Shown: positions 37,317 to 47,022, numbered from the stretch's first letter. The stretch is DNA of 64,000 nucleotides from Bacteroidota bacterium (GCA_023422835.1 JAFAGI010000025.1:124001-188000), one strand, 5' to 3'. Made by a program: numbers and translations. The notes: generated from the letters alone by a model not told the origin.

Positions 37317-38690
37317 TTACATTTTCTCAACCCGCTCTTTCAGGTCCAAGTACCATTTTTTATCATTGTCGTCGAAGAAAGGCAGCAGCTTTTCAGGGTA
37401 CTTTTGTTCGGCTACTATAAAGCAATTTTTAGCAAAGGCAGTATCACCGGCTTGCAAGGCATACTCTGCGGTCCATGCATGTACAAAGCGCACTACATTC
37501 AGCATCTGGAGATTATCCGGATTATTGAGGTGAACCGTATCCTGCTTCCTTATTGCTTCAAGTGCAGGAAGCCGCGACCGCAGATAATTTACATCGTTGG
37601 AATTTTTGTAAGGGTTCAGCTTCACCGTAAGGCCACGCAACTGCAGATAATTTTCTGTATTCAAATAAAGCCGCTGGTTTACAGGCAGGCCCGAGGGAAA
37701 GAACACATCATCGCGCATCTGGTTTTGCTGTAAGAGTTGTAAAGTTATGAAATCAGACCGCAGCAATGTGCCGTCGAAAGAAGGCTTGATCTGCCAGGTC
37801 AAAATACTGTCGCCGTAAGCCGGGTAGCGTGAATTAATCATAGACACATCTTTCGTGGTCCATGTGCGCGAGCTGATGGCATTCAGCACTTCCGGTGACA
37901 TAGACAATTCCATCTTACCGCTGCTCACCATCAAAGGCGCATACCAGCTCGTATTGAGATAGTCGAGATTGATGGAACGTATATCCTGCCTTGCTTTCAG
38001 CACATGTTGCAGGTAGGCAATGTAATAAACCTGCAGATCGCCGGTGGTAAATAAATAAGCGCTGTCGGAGCATTCATCCAGCATTTGAGAAAAATATTTC
38101 AGCATCACCGGGTTTATGCCGCCCCTTTTCCTGGCTTCCTGTAAGCACCAGGCTGTAGAGTCTGTTTTATGCTGGTACAGGTAGCGCATAGCCTGGCCGC
38201 CCCAGACAGACAATATTTTAGAATGCGGGTCAAGCAGCAGCCTTTCGCCGGAATACCTGCCGTTGCTTAATTCCAAAGCATTCTGAAAACATTCGCTTGC
38301 TTTTTGTGCCAGCAATAAATTTGAGTGAATAATATTTTCTCCATCCAAAGCGTTAAATTTATCTATGGCATAGCCCAGGAAATACCACGCTTCCGGGTTG
38401 CCTGGATTAGCAATGGCATACTTTTCCAGTGCAGCGCCCACATCCGTAAAATCAACCTCTTCCCGAGCATTGATTTTTCTGCGCATCTTTTCTTTAGCAC
38501 GATCAAAGTCTCGGCGCGACTCTTCCTGCTGCGCAAAAGAGCCATTGACAAAACAAGCCAGCAACAGCAGAACTGTTACTTTTTTTAAAAATGATGATAT
38601 GAAATAGCCATAAGCAAAGTTGCATACCAACCGTGAATGAGTAATGGCTATTCTATGTGGCCATAAAGAAAAAATAAAATAAATACACAT
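37317..38690 (-). CDS. Exported hypothetical protein with a DUF2723-like segment; start affected by a repeat
   Basis: About 430 residues after a signal peptide ('FLKKVTVLLLLACFVNGSFAQ'). The middle 'LFTTGDLQVYYIAYLQHVLKARQDIRSINLDYLNTSWY' strongly resembles the soluble end of DUF2723 membrane proteins, but the membrane part is missing. A TPR-like helical region precedes it ('PGNPEAWYFLGYAIDKF'). Function unknown. The start is uncertain: the natural position for an ATG (38600-38598, just before SSFLKK) reads ATA at the edge of a palindromic repeat. The nearest in-frame ATG is the repeat's own at 38690, which would add 30 repeat-encoded residues. Confidence 0.65.
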   Translation of the reverse strand: MCIYFIFSLWPHRIAITHSRLVCNFAYGYFISSFLKKVTVLLLLACFVNGSFAQQEESRRDFDRAKEKMRRKINAREEVDFTDVGAALEKYAIANPGNPEAWYFLGYAIDKFNALDGENIIHSNLLLAQKASECFQNALELSNGRYSGERLLLDPHSKILSVWGGQAMRYLYQHKTDSTAWCLQEARKRGGINPVMLKYFSQMLDECSDSAYLFTTGDLQVYYIAYLQHVLKARQDIRSINLDYLNTSWYAPLMVSSGKMELSMSPEVLNAISSRTWTTKDVSMINSRYPAYGDSILTWQIKPSFDGTLLRSDFITLQLLQQNQMRDDVFFPSGLPVNQRLYLNTENYLQLRGLTVKLNPYKNSNDVNYLRSRLPALEAIRKQDTVHLNNPDNLQMLNVVRFVHAWTAEYALQAGDTAFAKNCFIVAEQKYPEKLLPFFDDNDKKWYLDLKERVEKM

Positions 38691-38695
38691 GAAAT
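38598..38695 (+). repeat. Dispersed palindromic repeat, locus C: one unit in reverse orientation
   Basis: Reading plus: ATATGAAATAGCCATAAGC, a type-2 centre (GCAAAGTTGCATACCAACCG..GAATGAG), then ATGGCTATTCTATGTGGCC and an A/T-rich tail ending ACACATGAAA. It fills the gap between purD and the gene at 37317. It is inverted relative to loci A, B, D and E, but the palindrome's other end again coincides with the expected start position of the minus-strand gene. Confidence 0.8.
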
Positions 38696-38700
38696 GCCTG

Positions 38701-39966
38701 TTATTCAAATTCGTAACCAATGTCTTGCCTGTAATACATTCCTTCAAAAGATACCTGCTCCAGTATTTCTTTGGACTGCGCCACTGCTTGCTGTATAGAA
38801 TTTCCGGAAGAGGTCACAGCCAGTACTCTGCCGCCATTGGTAACCACATGATCTCCTTCCACTCTTGTACCTGCATGAAAAATTATGCTTTCGCCGGTGT
38901 GTTGGGGTAGCCTGACGGTTTTGCCTTTCTCATAATCGCCGGGGTACCCTCCGCTGACAGCTACTATGGTAGCGATTGCCCGCTTGTCAATACTTACATT
39001 ACAGTCTTTCAGCGTTCCGTTGCCAACTGCCAGGAATAACTCCACTAGGTCGTTTTTAAGACCAGGGAGCACTACTTCTGTTTCAGGATCGCCCATGCGG
39101 GCGTTGTATTCAATTACAAAAGGCTCGCCTTGTATATTGATCAGTCCAAAGAAAATAAATCCTTTGTACACGATCTGCTCGCTGTAAAGCCCGTTGACCG
39201 TAGGCTTTATAATGCGCTCTTCTACCTTCTGCATAAACTCACCTTCTATAAAAGGAACGGGCGTAACGCAACCCATGCCGCCGGTATTGAGGCCGGTGTC
39301 TCCTTCACCGATCCGTTTGTAATCTTTGGCGTGACCGATAATTTTATAGTCATTGCCGTCTGTAAGCACAAATACACTGACTTCGATACCATCCAGAAAT
39401 TGCTCTATCACCACTTTGGCAGATGCATCTCCGAACTGCTTGTGAATGATCATTCCCTCGAAAGCCTGCAAAGCCTGTTCATGTGTTGCAGCTATCACCA
39501 CGCCTTTTCCAGCTGCCAACCCGTCGGCCTTTAGCACCACAGGTGGTGTTTGCTGCAAAATGTATTGCTTACCTTGTTCAAAACTTGCGGCGTCAAATTC
39601 TGCATAAGCCGCTGTAGGAATATTGTGTCTTTGCATGAACTTCTTGGAAAATGATTTGCTGCCTTCCAGCTGTGCCCCTTCTTTAGAAGGCCCAATCACC
39701 AGGATGTTTTCATCCTCTTTAAAGAAATCATACACACCCTTTACCAGCGGATCTTCCGGGCCCACTACAACCAGCTCAATGTTGTTTTCCTTGCAAAACT
39801 GCTGTTGTTTTTCAAAATCATTTACATCCATAGGCACATTCTCAGCTATGTGTGCTGTGCCTGCATTGCCGGGTGCAACAAACAATTTATCACAATAAGC
39901 GCTTTGCTTTATTTTCCATGCCAGTGCGTGTTCCCTGCCGCCGGAGCCTAAGATCAGAATATTCAT
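38701..39966 (-). CDS. purD: Phosphoribosylamine-glycine ligase
   Basis: 421 aa. ATP-grasp enzyme forming glycinamide ribonucleotide in purine synthesis. N-terminal 'NILILGSGGREHALAWKI', 'VVVGPEDPLVKGVYDFF', the ATP-grasp 'PPVVLKADGLAAGKGVVIA', 'NTGGMGCVTPVPF' and 'FVIEYNARMGDPETEVVLPGL' are all present. It is complete and its stop lies only six bases from the repeat at locus C. No other pur gene is nearby. Confidence 0.97.
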   Translation of the reverse strand: MNILILGSGGREHALAWKIKQSAYCDKLFVAPGNAGTAHIAENVPMDVNDFEKQQQFCKENNIELVVVGPEDPLVKGVYDFFKEDENILVIGPSKEGAQLEGSKSFSKKFMQRHNIPTAAYAEFDAASFEQGKQYILQQTPPVVLKADGLAAGKGVVIAATHEQALQAFEGMIIHKQFGDASAKVVIEQFLDGIEVSVFVLTDGNDYKIIGHAKDYKRIGEGDTGLNTGGMGCVTPVPFIEGEFMQKVEERIIKPTVNGLYSEQIVYKGFIFFGLINIQGEPFVIEYNARMGDPETEVVLPGLKNDLVELFLAVGNGTLKDCNVSIDKRAIATIVAVSGGYPGDYEKGKTVRLPQHTGESIIFHAGTRVEGDHVVTNGGRVLAVTSSGNSIQQAVAQSKEILEQVSFEGMYYRQDIGYEFE

Positions 39967-39983
39967 AATCAGATTGTATCATG

Positions 39984-40014
39984 CGAAATTAGCAATGTTT
40001 TGTTTTCTATACAA
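39984..40014 (-). promoter_or_regulatory. Putative purD promoter
   Basis: The complement reads TTGT, 19 bases, TAATTTCG (one mismatch to TAnnTTTG), about 18 bases before the purD ATG. Confidence 0.4.
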
Positions 40015-40110
40015 TTTAATCATTTTGAGAATAAATAGAATTTTTTTAGATAAAATATGTATTTTACCGGCTTATTGTATTTTTTATAAAATAATAACCT
40101 GACGACCTTT

Positions 40111-41877
40111 ATGCTACACCAAAGCAATGATCTTTTCAAGACCAAAGTGCTGGGACACCCTGCCGGATTATTTGTATTGTTTTTTACTGAAATGTGGGAG
40201 CGTTTTTCTTACTATGGTATGCGCGCGTTACTGATATTATTTTTTACTGCTTCCGTTCTGGGAGAGCATCCCGGATGGGGCTGGTCCAGAGGCAATGCAT
40301 TGGCCTTGTTCGGTTCGTACACAGCGCTGGTGTACCTGTCTACCATGCTGGGAGGGTACGTAGCAGATAATAAGATCGGCTACCGCAAATCGGTTATTCT
40401 CGGCGCATTCCTGATGACGCTGGGACACGCTTCCATGGCCGTTGAAACCCCGTGGTCTATCTACACAGGGCTTACCTTACTGGTGTTCGGCACAGGTTTT
40501 TTTAAGCCTAATATGACCTCGATGATCGCGCTGATGTACAAAGACCACCCGGAAAAGAAAGACGGGGCCTACACCATATTTTATATGGGTGTAAACGCTG
40601 GCGCTTTTTTCGGCATACTGCTTTGTGGTTACTTGGGCGAAAAAGTCGGCTGGAGCCTGGGCTTCGGTCTTGCGGGTATATTTATGCTGTTTGGACTGTT
40701 GCAATTTTATTTTACACAAAATATATTTGGAAACATCGGTTTAAAACCCGGCAAAATAGAGAAGGGCGCAGATGATACTCAGGAAGCTGCCGAGCATGAC
40801 CCCGATAAGCGCGTGCCGTTCCCTGGCTGGCAGCTGGCGATCATTGGCCTTTGTTGTGTTATCGGTTTGGTGTGGATCATCAACGATCCCGTATCAAAGA
40901 TCTCTGATGGCAGGATAAACTTCCTGAGATTTAATATATTCGGGCTTGACGGCGCAGACTTCACCATTCTCACCGGGCTTGCATTGTTCTTCTTTCTGCT
41001 CTTTTACAGGCTGGGCAAATACTCGTTTATAACAAGGCAGCGGTTGTATGCAGTCACCATTTTTGCAAGCTTTGTATTTGTGTTCTTCGCCATTTTTGAA
41101 CAGGCGCCGGGCACGCTTACAATTTTTGCCAAAGACTATACCAACCGCGTGCTTGAAGGCAATGCAGGGCTTATTTTTAAAATAGTCAACTCGCTGATCG
41201 CGGTGGTGCCGCTGGGTATCATCACCTGGGTGCTGATGTTGCTGTTCAGGCAAACGTTTAAAAATTATGCGCTGGGCAATATTATACTCAGTTGTAGCTT
41301 TATCATTATCTGGGGTATTACGTTATGGATGGTAGTGCGTGAATTCAGCGTAGAAAAAACCGAGGTGCCTGCCTCGTGGTTCAGTATATTAAACTCCCTG
41401 TTCATCATTACCCTGGCGCCGTTATTTTCAAAAATATGGGAAAGCCGTTTCAACCCGCCGGCCAATGTGAAGTTTGGCGTTGGCCTTATTTTGTTAGGTG
41501 TGGGCATGGCTGCACTGGTAGTGGGGGCAAGGCATATCCCTGCGGGGGCCAATACGGCTGCCGTGAGCATGATCTGGCTGGTACTGGTGTACTTGTTTCA
41601 TACCATGGCGGAATTGTGCATTTCTCCGGTGGGATTGTCGTATGTAAGCAAGCTTGTACCGGCAAGAATGATTGCGTTTATGTTCGGTGTGTGGTACCTC
41701 GCTGTAGCTATTGCCAATAAGGTTGCAGGCATACTGGGAGAAAACGCCGTAGAGATAGCTGCTAAAGACGGCATCAGTTATTTCTTCCTGATCATTACCG
41801 TGGCTGCTGTCATCATCGGTTTTATTGCCATTTCGCTGACACCGGTGATCAGAAAGCTGATGCATGGTATAAAATAA
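40111..41877 (+). CDS. POT family proton-coupled oligopeptide transporter (first of three)
   Basis: 588 aa, about 14 membrane helices. The POT signature in helix 1 is complete, 'TEMWERFSYYGMRALLILFF' (ExxERFxYYG, near residue 30). 'GFFKPNMTSMIALMY' and 'YTIFYMGVNAGAFFG' form the second POT motif. 'MAELCISPVGLSYVSKLVP' is conserved near the end. It imports di- or tripeptides with protons. It is the longest of the three tandem paralogues, with an extra loop near residues 205-235. Confidence 0.93.
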   Translation: MLHQSNDLFKTKVLGHPAGLFVLFFTEMWERFSYYGMRALLILFFTASVLGEHPGWGWSRGNALALFGSYTALVYLSTMLGGYVADNKIGYRKSVILGAFLMTLGHASMAVETPWSIYTGLTLLVFGTGFFKPNMTSMIALMYKDHPEKKDGAYTIFYMGVNAGAFFGILLCGYLGEKVGWSLGFGLAGIFMLFGLLQFYFTQNIFGNIGLKPGKIEKGADDTQEAAEHDPDKRVPFPGWQLAIIGLCCVIGLVWIINDPVSKISDGRINFLRFNIFGLDGADFTILTGLALFFFLLFYRLGKYSFITRQRLYAVTIFASFVFVFFAIFEQAPGTLTIFAKDYTNRVLEGNAGLIFKIVNSLIAVVPLGIITWVLMLLFRQTFKNYALGNIILSCSFIIIWGITLWMVVREFSVEKTEVPASWFSILNSLFIITLAPLFSKIWESRFNPPANVKFGVGLILLGVGMAALVVGARHIPAGANTAAVSMIWLVLVYLFHTMAELCISPVGLSYVSKLVPARMIAFMFGVWYLAVAIANKVAGILGENAVEIAAKDGISYFFLIITVAAVIIGFIAISLTPVIRKLMHGIK

Positions 41878-41963
41878 TTTTGAGAATGTATTAATTATTT
41901 TTAAGCATTTAATACTATCTTGCGAGATATTTTAAATTTTAACTGTTTTTAATATAAATATTT

Positions 41964-43376
41964 ATGACACAGGAATTGGAAGTAATGGATAATGTGGACG
42001 CAGAAGCAAAAACAAAGAAAGGTCATCCGAAAGGATTGTACCTTTTGTTTTTTACAGAAATGTGGGAAAGATTTTCTTACTATGGCATGCGCGGTATTTT
42101 GATGCTTTATCTTACCAAAACCTGGCTTGAAGGCGGCTTAAGTATTGACCCTCAGCACGCGAGTCTCATTTACGGCTTCTTTACCGGTTTTGTTTATTTT
42201 ACACCCCTCATTGGCGGCTGGCTTGCAGATAAATACCTTGGCCAAAGAAAAGCAATATCCATTGGCGGTATCGTAATGATGCTTGGGCAGTTGGTGCTAT
42301 TTGCTATCAACACCCATGCAGGGCTTTACTTCGGGCTTGTTCTGCTAATTATAGGAAATGGCTTCTTTAAACCCAACATTTCTACCATGGTTGGCGGTCT
42401 GTATGCTGAAGGCGATAAAAGACGCGATTCTGCATTTTCTATATTCTATATGGGCATTAACCTCGGAGCCTTCATGGCACCACTTATAATAGGCTATCTG
42501 ACTGACGAACTTTTTTCTACCAGGAACGCAGGTGGAGAGATCATCAGCTACGGGTACAGGTACGGGTTCCTCGCTTCTGCCATCGGCATGCTGCTTGGCC
42601 AGTTAATGTTCAATACCATGGCTAAGAAATATTTAGGTGAATTAGGCGTGAAACCGTTAGGCTCTAAGAAGAATCAGGCTGTAAACAATTTGGGCGAAAG
42701 TTTAACCCAGCCGCTGAATAAAGTAGAGAAAGACAGGATCGGTGTGATTTTCATTTTTTTCTTTTTTGCCATTTTCTTCTTTGCAGGATTTGAGCAGGCA
42801 GGCTCATCACTTACTTTGTATACAGATAAATTTATAGACAGAACGGTTTTTGGCGACTTCACAATACCTACCGCCTGGTTCCAGAGCGTGAATCCACTAT
42901 TCATCGTGCTGCTGGCCCCTTTGTTTGCCATCCTGTGGCAAAGCGATCTTGGCGGGCGTTTATCAACCCCTATTAAAATGGGTTCAGGGATGATAATCCT
43001 GGGCATAGGCTTCTTCTTTATGCTCGGCGCTGTAGCCGAGAGAGGGGGAGATATTGATGACCCTTCCATTAAAGCAAGTATCTGGTGGCTGGTGCTTACA
43101 TATCTTACACATACCATAGGTGAGCTTTGTTTATCACCTGTAGGCCTTTCTGTAGTTACCAAATTATCCCCACCCAGACTCGCTTCTTTATTAATGGGCG
43201 TGTGGCTGCTATCATCGTTCTTTGCTAATATACTTGGCGGCTTTCTGGCTTCTTATGTAGAGGCATTGGGCGCAGGTAAAATATTCCTCTACATTTCTAT
43301 TTTTGTGATCGTGTGTGGTGCGGCAATGATAGCGCTGAACAAAAAAATAGTTAATATGATGCACGGTGTGAAATAA
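41964..43376 (+). CDS. POT family proton-coupled oligopeptide transporter (second of three)
   Basis: 470 aa. Signature 'TEMWERFSYYGMRGILMLYL', 'GNGFFKPNISTMVGGLY', 'FSIFYMGINLGAFMAPLI' and 'IGELCLSPVGLSVVTKLSPPRLAS'. It resembles the third copy more than the first in the helix 10 region ('KLSPPRL'). It lies 86 bases after the first gene with an AT-rich gap and ends in its own terminator, so it may be transcribed independently. Confidence 0.93.
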   Translation: MTQELEVMDNVDAEAKTKKGHPKGLYLLFFTEMWERFSYYGMRGILMLYLTKTWLEGGLSIDPQHASLIYGFFTGFVYFTPLIGGWLADKYLGQRKAISIGGIVMMLGQLVLFAINTHAGLYFGLVLLIIGNGFFKPNISTMVGGLYAEGDKRRDSAFSIFYMGINLGAFMAPLIIGYLTDELFSTRNAGGEIISYGYRYGFLASAIGMLLGQLMFNTMAKKYLGELGVKPLGSKKNQAVNNLGESLTQPLNKVEKDRIGVIFIFFFFAIFFFAGFEQAGSSLTLYTDKFIDRTVFGDFTIPTAWFQSVNPLFIVLLAPLFAILWQSDLGGRLSTPIKMGSGMIILGIGFFFMLGAVAERGGDIDDPSIKASIWWLVLTYLTHTIGELCLSPVGLSVVTKLSPPRLASLLMGVWLLSSFFANILGGFLASYVEALGAGKIFLYISIFVIVCGAAMIALNKKIVNMMHGVK

Positions 43377-43400
43377 TTGATTAATTTACTCTTGAATTTT

Positions 43401-43429
43401 AAACCTCCTTTATTTTAGGAGGTTTTTTA
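43401..43429 (+). terminator. Intrinsic terminator after the second POT gene
   Basis: Stem AAACCTCC / GGAGGTTT (43401-43408 and 43418-43425), loop TTTATTTTA, then a T-run. It lies between the second and third POT genes. Confidence 0.8.
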
Positions 43430-43449
43430 TTACCCAAAATAACAAAACC

Positions 43450-45030
43450 ATGCACAGAGAAACTCTGGAAGAAATTCAATCTTTTGAAGGGAAATATCCC
43501 AAACAACTTTGGCACCTGTTCTTTTCAGAAATGTGGGAGCGCTTTTGTTTTTACGGTATGCGCGGCATGCTCACCTTCTTTATGGTGCACGAACTTTTTA
43601 TGAAAGAAGACCAGGCTAACCTGCAATACGGCGCTACGCAGGCTTTCGTGTACGCTTTTACTTTCATCGGCGGCCTGTTCGCGGATAAAATATTAGGCTT
43701 CCGCAAATCTCTTTTCTGGGGAGGCATACTAATGATAGCAGGCAGCCTGATACTGGCAACCGACCCGCATAAATTTTTCTTTCTCGGCATCAGCGTTACG
43801 GTAATAGGCACCGGTTTCTTTAAGCCTAATATTTCTACTATGGTGGGTCAGTTGTACAAAGACGGCGATCCAAGAAGAGATGCCGGTTTCTCCCTTTTTT
43901 ACACAGGCATTAACCTGGGCGCTTTGCTCGGCGGATACGTTTGTGTGGCAGTGGGAAAAGGCACATTGCTCGGAGGCGTAATCCCTGAAAATATCCGCTG
44001 GAATATAGCTTTTGGCTTTGCAGCAGTGGTGATGACCATCAGCCTGATCACTTTTATATTTACTAAGAGGCATTTAGGCTCTATAGGCCTTGCTCCTGAA
44101 AGAAAGAAAAAAGTGGTTGATTATGGCGCTATTGGCAATAACCCTGAACAGGATCCAGTAGCCATTTCCCTTGAACCCGGAAGAAAGAAATTTAACGTGC
44201 CTGCCATGCTGGTATATGCAGGTTCCCTGCTGGCAATACCCGTTATTATGAAAATGGTAGCTACGCCGCAGTATACAGATTGGTTTATGTACATCATCGG
44301 ACCGGCCACGCTGATCTTTCTTTTCTACGAAATGACCAAGTGTACCAAACCTGAAATAAAAAGATTGTTTGCAGCGCTGATCTTCATAGCTTTTTCTATT
44401 GTCTTCTGGGCATTCTTCGAACAAAGCGGTGGATCCCTAAGCCTTTTTGCAGCCAACAATCTCGACGATAAGTTGCTGGGCTTTATCCCGCTGGACCCTA
44501 ACGGCGTTAACAACTCTGCCAACGCTTTATTCGTAATTATTTTTGCGTGGATGTTCGGGCTCGTCTGGCTCGCACTTGCCAAAAAGAGAAGAGAACCCAA
44601 TACAGTGGTAAAGTTTGGCATGGGCTTCCTGTTCTTAGGGCTCTCTTTCCTGATGCTGTTCGGTACAAGGTTTTTCCAGGTATCGCCGGGCATTGCAGGG
44701 CTTGACATGTTTACACTTGCTTACCTGGTAATGACCTTCGGCGAGCTGTGCTTATCCCCTATTGGCTTGTCTACCATGACCAAACTTTCTCCCCCCAGAC
44801 TGCAGGGCATGATGATGGGCATGTGGTTCCTGGCAAGCGCTTACGGGCAGTATGTTGCCGGGCTTTTAGGCGCAGGCATGGCAAAAGCCAATGAGAACGG
44901 CACGCTGTTAGAAAAGCTGATCGCTTATACAGAAGGCTACAAACAATTGGGCATTTATGCGATCATAGCCGGGGTGATACTGATAGCAATTTCACCATTG
45001 GTAAGAAAATTAATGCAGGGAGTGAGATAA
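43450..45030 (+). CDS. POT family proton-coupled oligopeptide transporter (third of three)
   Basis: 526 aa. The signature is slightly changed: 'SEMWERFCFYGMRGMLTFFM' (FCFYG instead of FSYYG). 'GTGFFKPNISTMVGQLYKDGDPRRDAGFSLFYTGINLGALLG' and 'FGELCLSPIGLSTMTKLSPPRLQG' follow. About 12-14 helices. It begins only about 20 bases after the terminator of copy two. Divergence from the other copies suggests a different peptide preference. Confidence 0.93.
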   Translation: MHRETLEEIQSFEGKYPKQLWHLFFSEMWERFCFYGMRGMLTFFMVHELFMKEDQANLQYGATQAFVYAFTFIGGLFADKILGFRKSLFWGGILMIAGSLILATDPHKFFFLGISVTVIGTGFFKPNISTMVGQLYKDGDPRRDAGFSLFYTGINLGALLGGYVCVAVGKGTLLGGVIPENIRWNIAFGFAAVVMTISLITFIFTKRHLGSIGLAPERKKKVVDYGAIGNNPEQDPVAISLEPGRKKFNVPAMLVYAGSLLAIPVIMKMVATPQYTDWFMYIIGPATLIFLFYEMTKCTKPEIKRLFAALIFIAFSIVFWAFFEQSGGSLSLFAANNLDDKLLGFIPLDPNGVNNSANALFVIIFAWMFGLVWLALAKKRREPNTVVKFGMGFLFLGLSFLMLFGTRFFQVSPGIAGLDMFTLAYLVMTFGELCLSPIGLSTMTKLSPPRLQGMMMGMWFLASAYGQYVAGLLGAGMAKANENGTLLEKLIAYTEGYKQLGIYAIIAGVILIAISPLVRKLMQGVR

Positions 45031-45567
45031 GAAAACAAGCAGCATATAAATATTCGTCCTTGGCAGCAAGACCAATAAGCCGCTTACATTAGTGCCGGTG
45101 GCGATATAATTGTTTATGAAGAAAAACCCTTTAACCCAATGACAAGTTCTACCCTGATTGCACTATTTATGCCTCTACATACAGCAACAATAGTACATTG
45201 GTCTAAGAAGGGGAAATGATTATACTACAATGTGCCAAGCCGAGTACCAGCTGAGCATACGCATCGCAGTGGCGGAGTCTTTCAGATAGTAGCTGCATGC
45301 ACGGAAATTGAGGCATCATACATATGACTGTCATATGCTATCTTTTTTTGATTAACGCTATTTACCAAAACAGGGAAAGTATATAATGAATGGCACTTCC
45401 GGGAGTTATAAGAATGGGCACCCGCTTAATGCTTAAACAAAATTTAAATAAAAATCCAGAATCCTTTTAAACATGCAACTCAAGTTGCAATTTGAAATCG
45501 CAGTTACTTGTGAGCAGTTCATAAAAAAACCACCCTTGCAGAGTGGTTTTAGAATAAAATAGAAATA
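45031..45567. other. Gene-free stretch between convergent POT3 and surA
   Basis: About 540 bases without a supported gene. At 45321-45337 CATATGACTGTCATATG forms a small AT-rich dyad followed by a run of T (45342-45348), a weak terminator candidate for the third POT gene. The segment 45231-45310 is locally GC-richer and could be debris of a lost gene; I recognise nothing in it. The surA terminator is at 45523-45550. Confidence 0.5.
45523..45550 (-). terminator. Intrinsic terminator of surA
   Basis: Stem AAAACCAC / GTGGTTTT (45526-45533 and 45543-45550) with a 9-base loop. On the minus strand it is followed by a run of seven T. It lies just downstream of the surA stop. Confidence 0.8.
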
Positions 45568-46986
45568 TTATCTTGTAGAAAAATGATTCAGATTTTGTTC
45601 TGATAGCTTTGTCCACTCCAGCACGTTCGGGCAATCATTGTACTCCTCTGAAACTTTAATGTAATAGTTGCCTACATTTTTAGTTAACCAGTTGCCTAAA
45701 ACATTCTGTTGTTTTATGCTCAAAGCACGGTGAGATATTTCATTGAAATCATCTTTGAGATTTTCCCTGTGCGGCTCGGTTTTAGAACGCAGGTAGAGCA
45801 AGCGCACCTGCAATTTCCCGTTCATAGGATTTTGAAAGATCTGTGCTTCAGATATTTCACCTACTTTCATTTTTGCCACTGCATCTGCAATCTGTTTATC
45901 TGTAAACTGGTCTAAAGTAAGCACCGATTCATAACCACCATTCGGATTTTGGGAAATGACAGCGCCACCGGTATATTTTAAGTTTTCATCATCGCTGAAA
46001 CGGTTTACCGCTGTATTAAAAGGAATGTTATTGTTGATAATAATTGTTCGCAGGCTATCTGCTCTTTCAATTGCCTCTCTCACCTCTGTATCTCCAAGCG
46101 GGGGAAGTTTGATGATGTGCCTCACTACTGCATCGCTACCAACCTTAGACACCATCTGTATGATGTGATAACCGAAAGCCGTTTTTACTACCGGCGATAT
46201 TTGGCCCTCTTTCAATTTGAAAGCAGCCGTCATAAAAACAGGATCGAAACCGCCTGCATCTTTATTCACACTCAACTGCCCTCCTGTTTGTTTTGCTGAT
46301 GGCTCATCAGAATGTTGCCTGGCCAGGTCTGTAAAATTAGCCTTTCCGTTTTCAATATCGTTTTTCCATTTGGTCATTTGCTCAATCAGCGCGTCCTCGG
46401 CTGCCTTTGAAGGCTGCGGATCCATCACCAACTGGCTTACTTCGTACTGGCTTTCCTTGTAGCGCAGGCTGTCAACCGGGATGGAATTGTAATACGCTTC
46501 CACCTCTGTGGGCGTAATGCGTACATGTTTGATGATGTTTTGCTGCGCAGCCTGCGCAAGCGCCTGCTCTTTCACCTGTGCACGCAAATCTTCCTTATAC
46601 TGGTAAAGCGGCTTGTTTACAATTTTTTCCACTTCCTCTCTGGAACCATATTGCCTGATGAACATGTTTATCCTGCCATCCAGCTCCTGCTCTATCTGCT
46701 CATCGGTTACGGGCAAAGAATCTTTTTGTGCCTGTATAGCTAATACTTTGTTTTGTATAAATGAGGCCAGTATCAAACATTTTGTGTTAGGCGGCAAGAA
46801 GGTCTGCCCTGTTTCATACTTGTGCTGCTCCATATACATATCCACCTCGGATTTCAGCACAATGCCATCGCCCACAATGGCAGCGATACCATCTATCAGC
46901 ATCCGCGGCTGAGATTTGAGATTGTTTTGTGCATAGGAACAGAAATAAGCGCCCAGCAGTATTGAAAGCAATATACTTTTCTTCAT
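45568..46986 (-). CDS. surA: SurA-like periplasmic peptidylprolyl isomerase / chaperone
   Basis: 472 aa. Signal peptide MKKSILLSILLGAYFCSYAQ. An N-terminal SurA chaperone domain ('LIDGIAAIVGDGIVLKSEVDMY') is followed by two parvulin domains. The first is well conserved ('SQLVMDP...', 'FTDLARQHSDEPSAKQTGGQL', 'FKLKEGQISPVVKTAFGYHIIQM'); the second is more diverged. It escorts outer-membrane proteins to the BAM complex. It lies 36 bases downstream of infB on the same strand. Confidence 0.9.
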   Translation of the reverse strand: MKKSILLSILLGAYFCSYAQNNLKSQPRMLIDGIAAIVGDGIVLKSEVDMYMEQHKYETGQTFLPPNTKCLILASFIQNKVLAIQAQKDSLPVTDEQIEQELDGRINMFIRQYGSREEVEKIVNKPLYQYKEDLRAQVKEQALAQAAQQNIIKHVRITPTEVEAYYNSIPVDSLRYKESQYEVSQLVMDPQPSKAAEDALIEQMTKWKNDIENGKANFTDLARQHSDEPSAKQTGGQLSVNKDAGGFDPVFMTAAFKLKEGQISPVVKTAFGYHIIQMVSKVGSDAVVRHIIKLPPLGDTEVREAIERADSLRTIIINNNIPFNTAVNRFSDDENLKYTGGAVISQNPNGGYESVLTLDQFTDKQIADAVAKMKVGEISEAQIFQNPMNGKLQVRLLYLRSKTEPHRENLKDDFNEISHRALSIKQQNVLGNWLTKNVGNYYIKVSEEYNDCPNVLEWTKLSEQNLNHFSTR

Positions 46987-47022
46987 TCAAAAATATTAAA
47001 CAGCTAAATTAGATATATTCCT

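Noticed and set aside
45031..45520. Possible transposase or tRNA remnant between POT3 and surA
   Set aside because: No inverted terminal repeats, no cloverleaf and no recognisable protein similarity in any frame.
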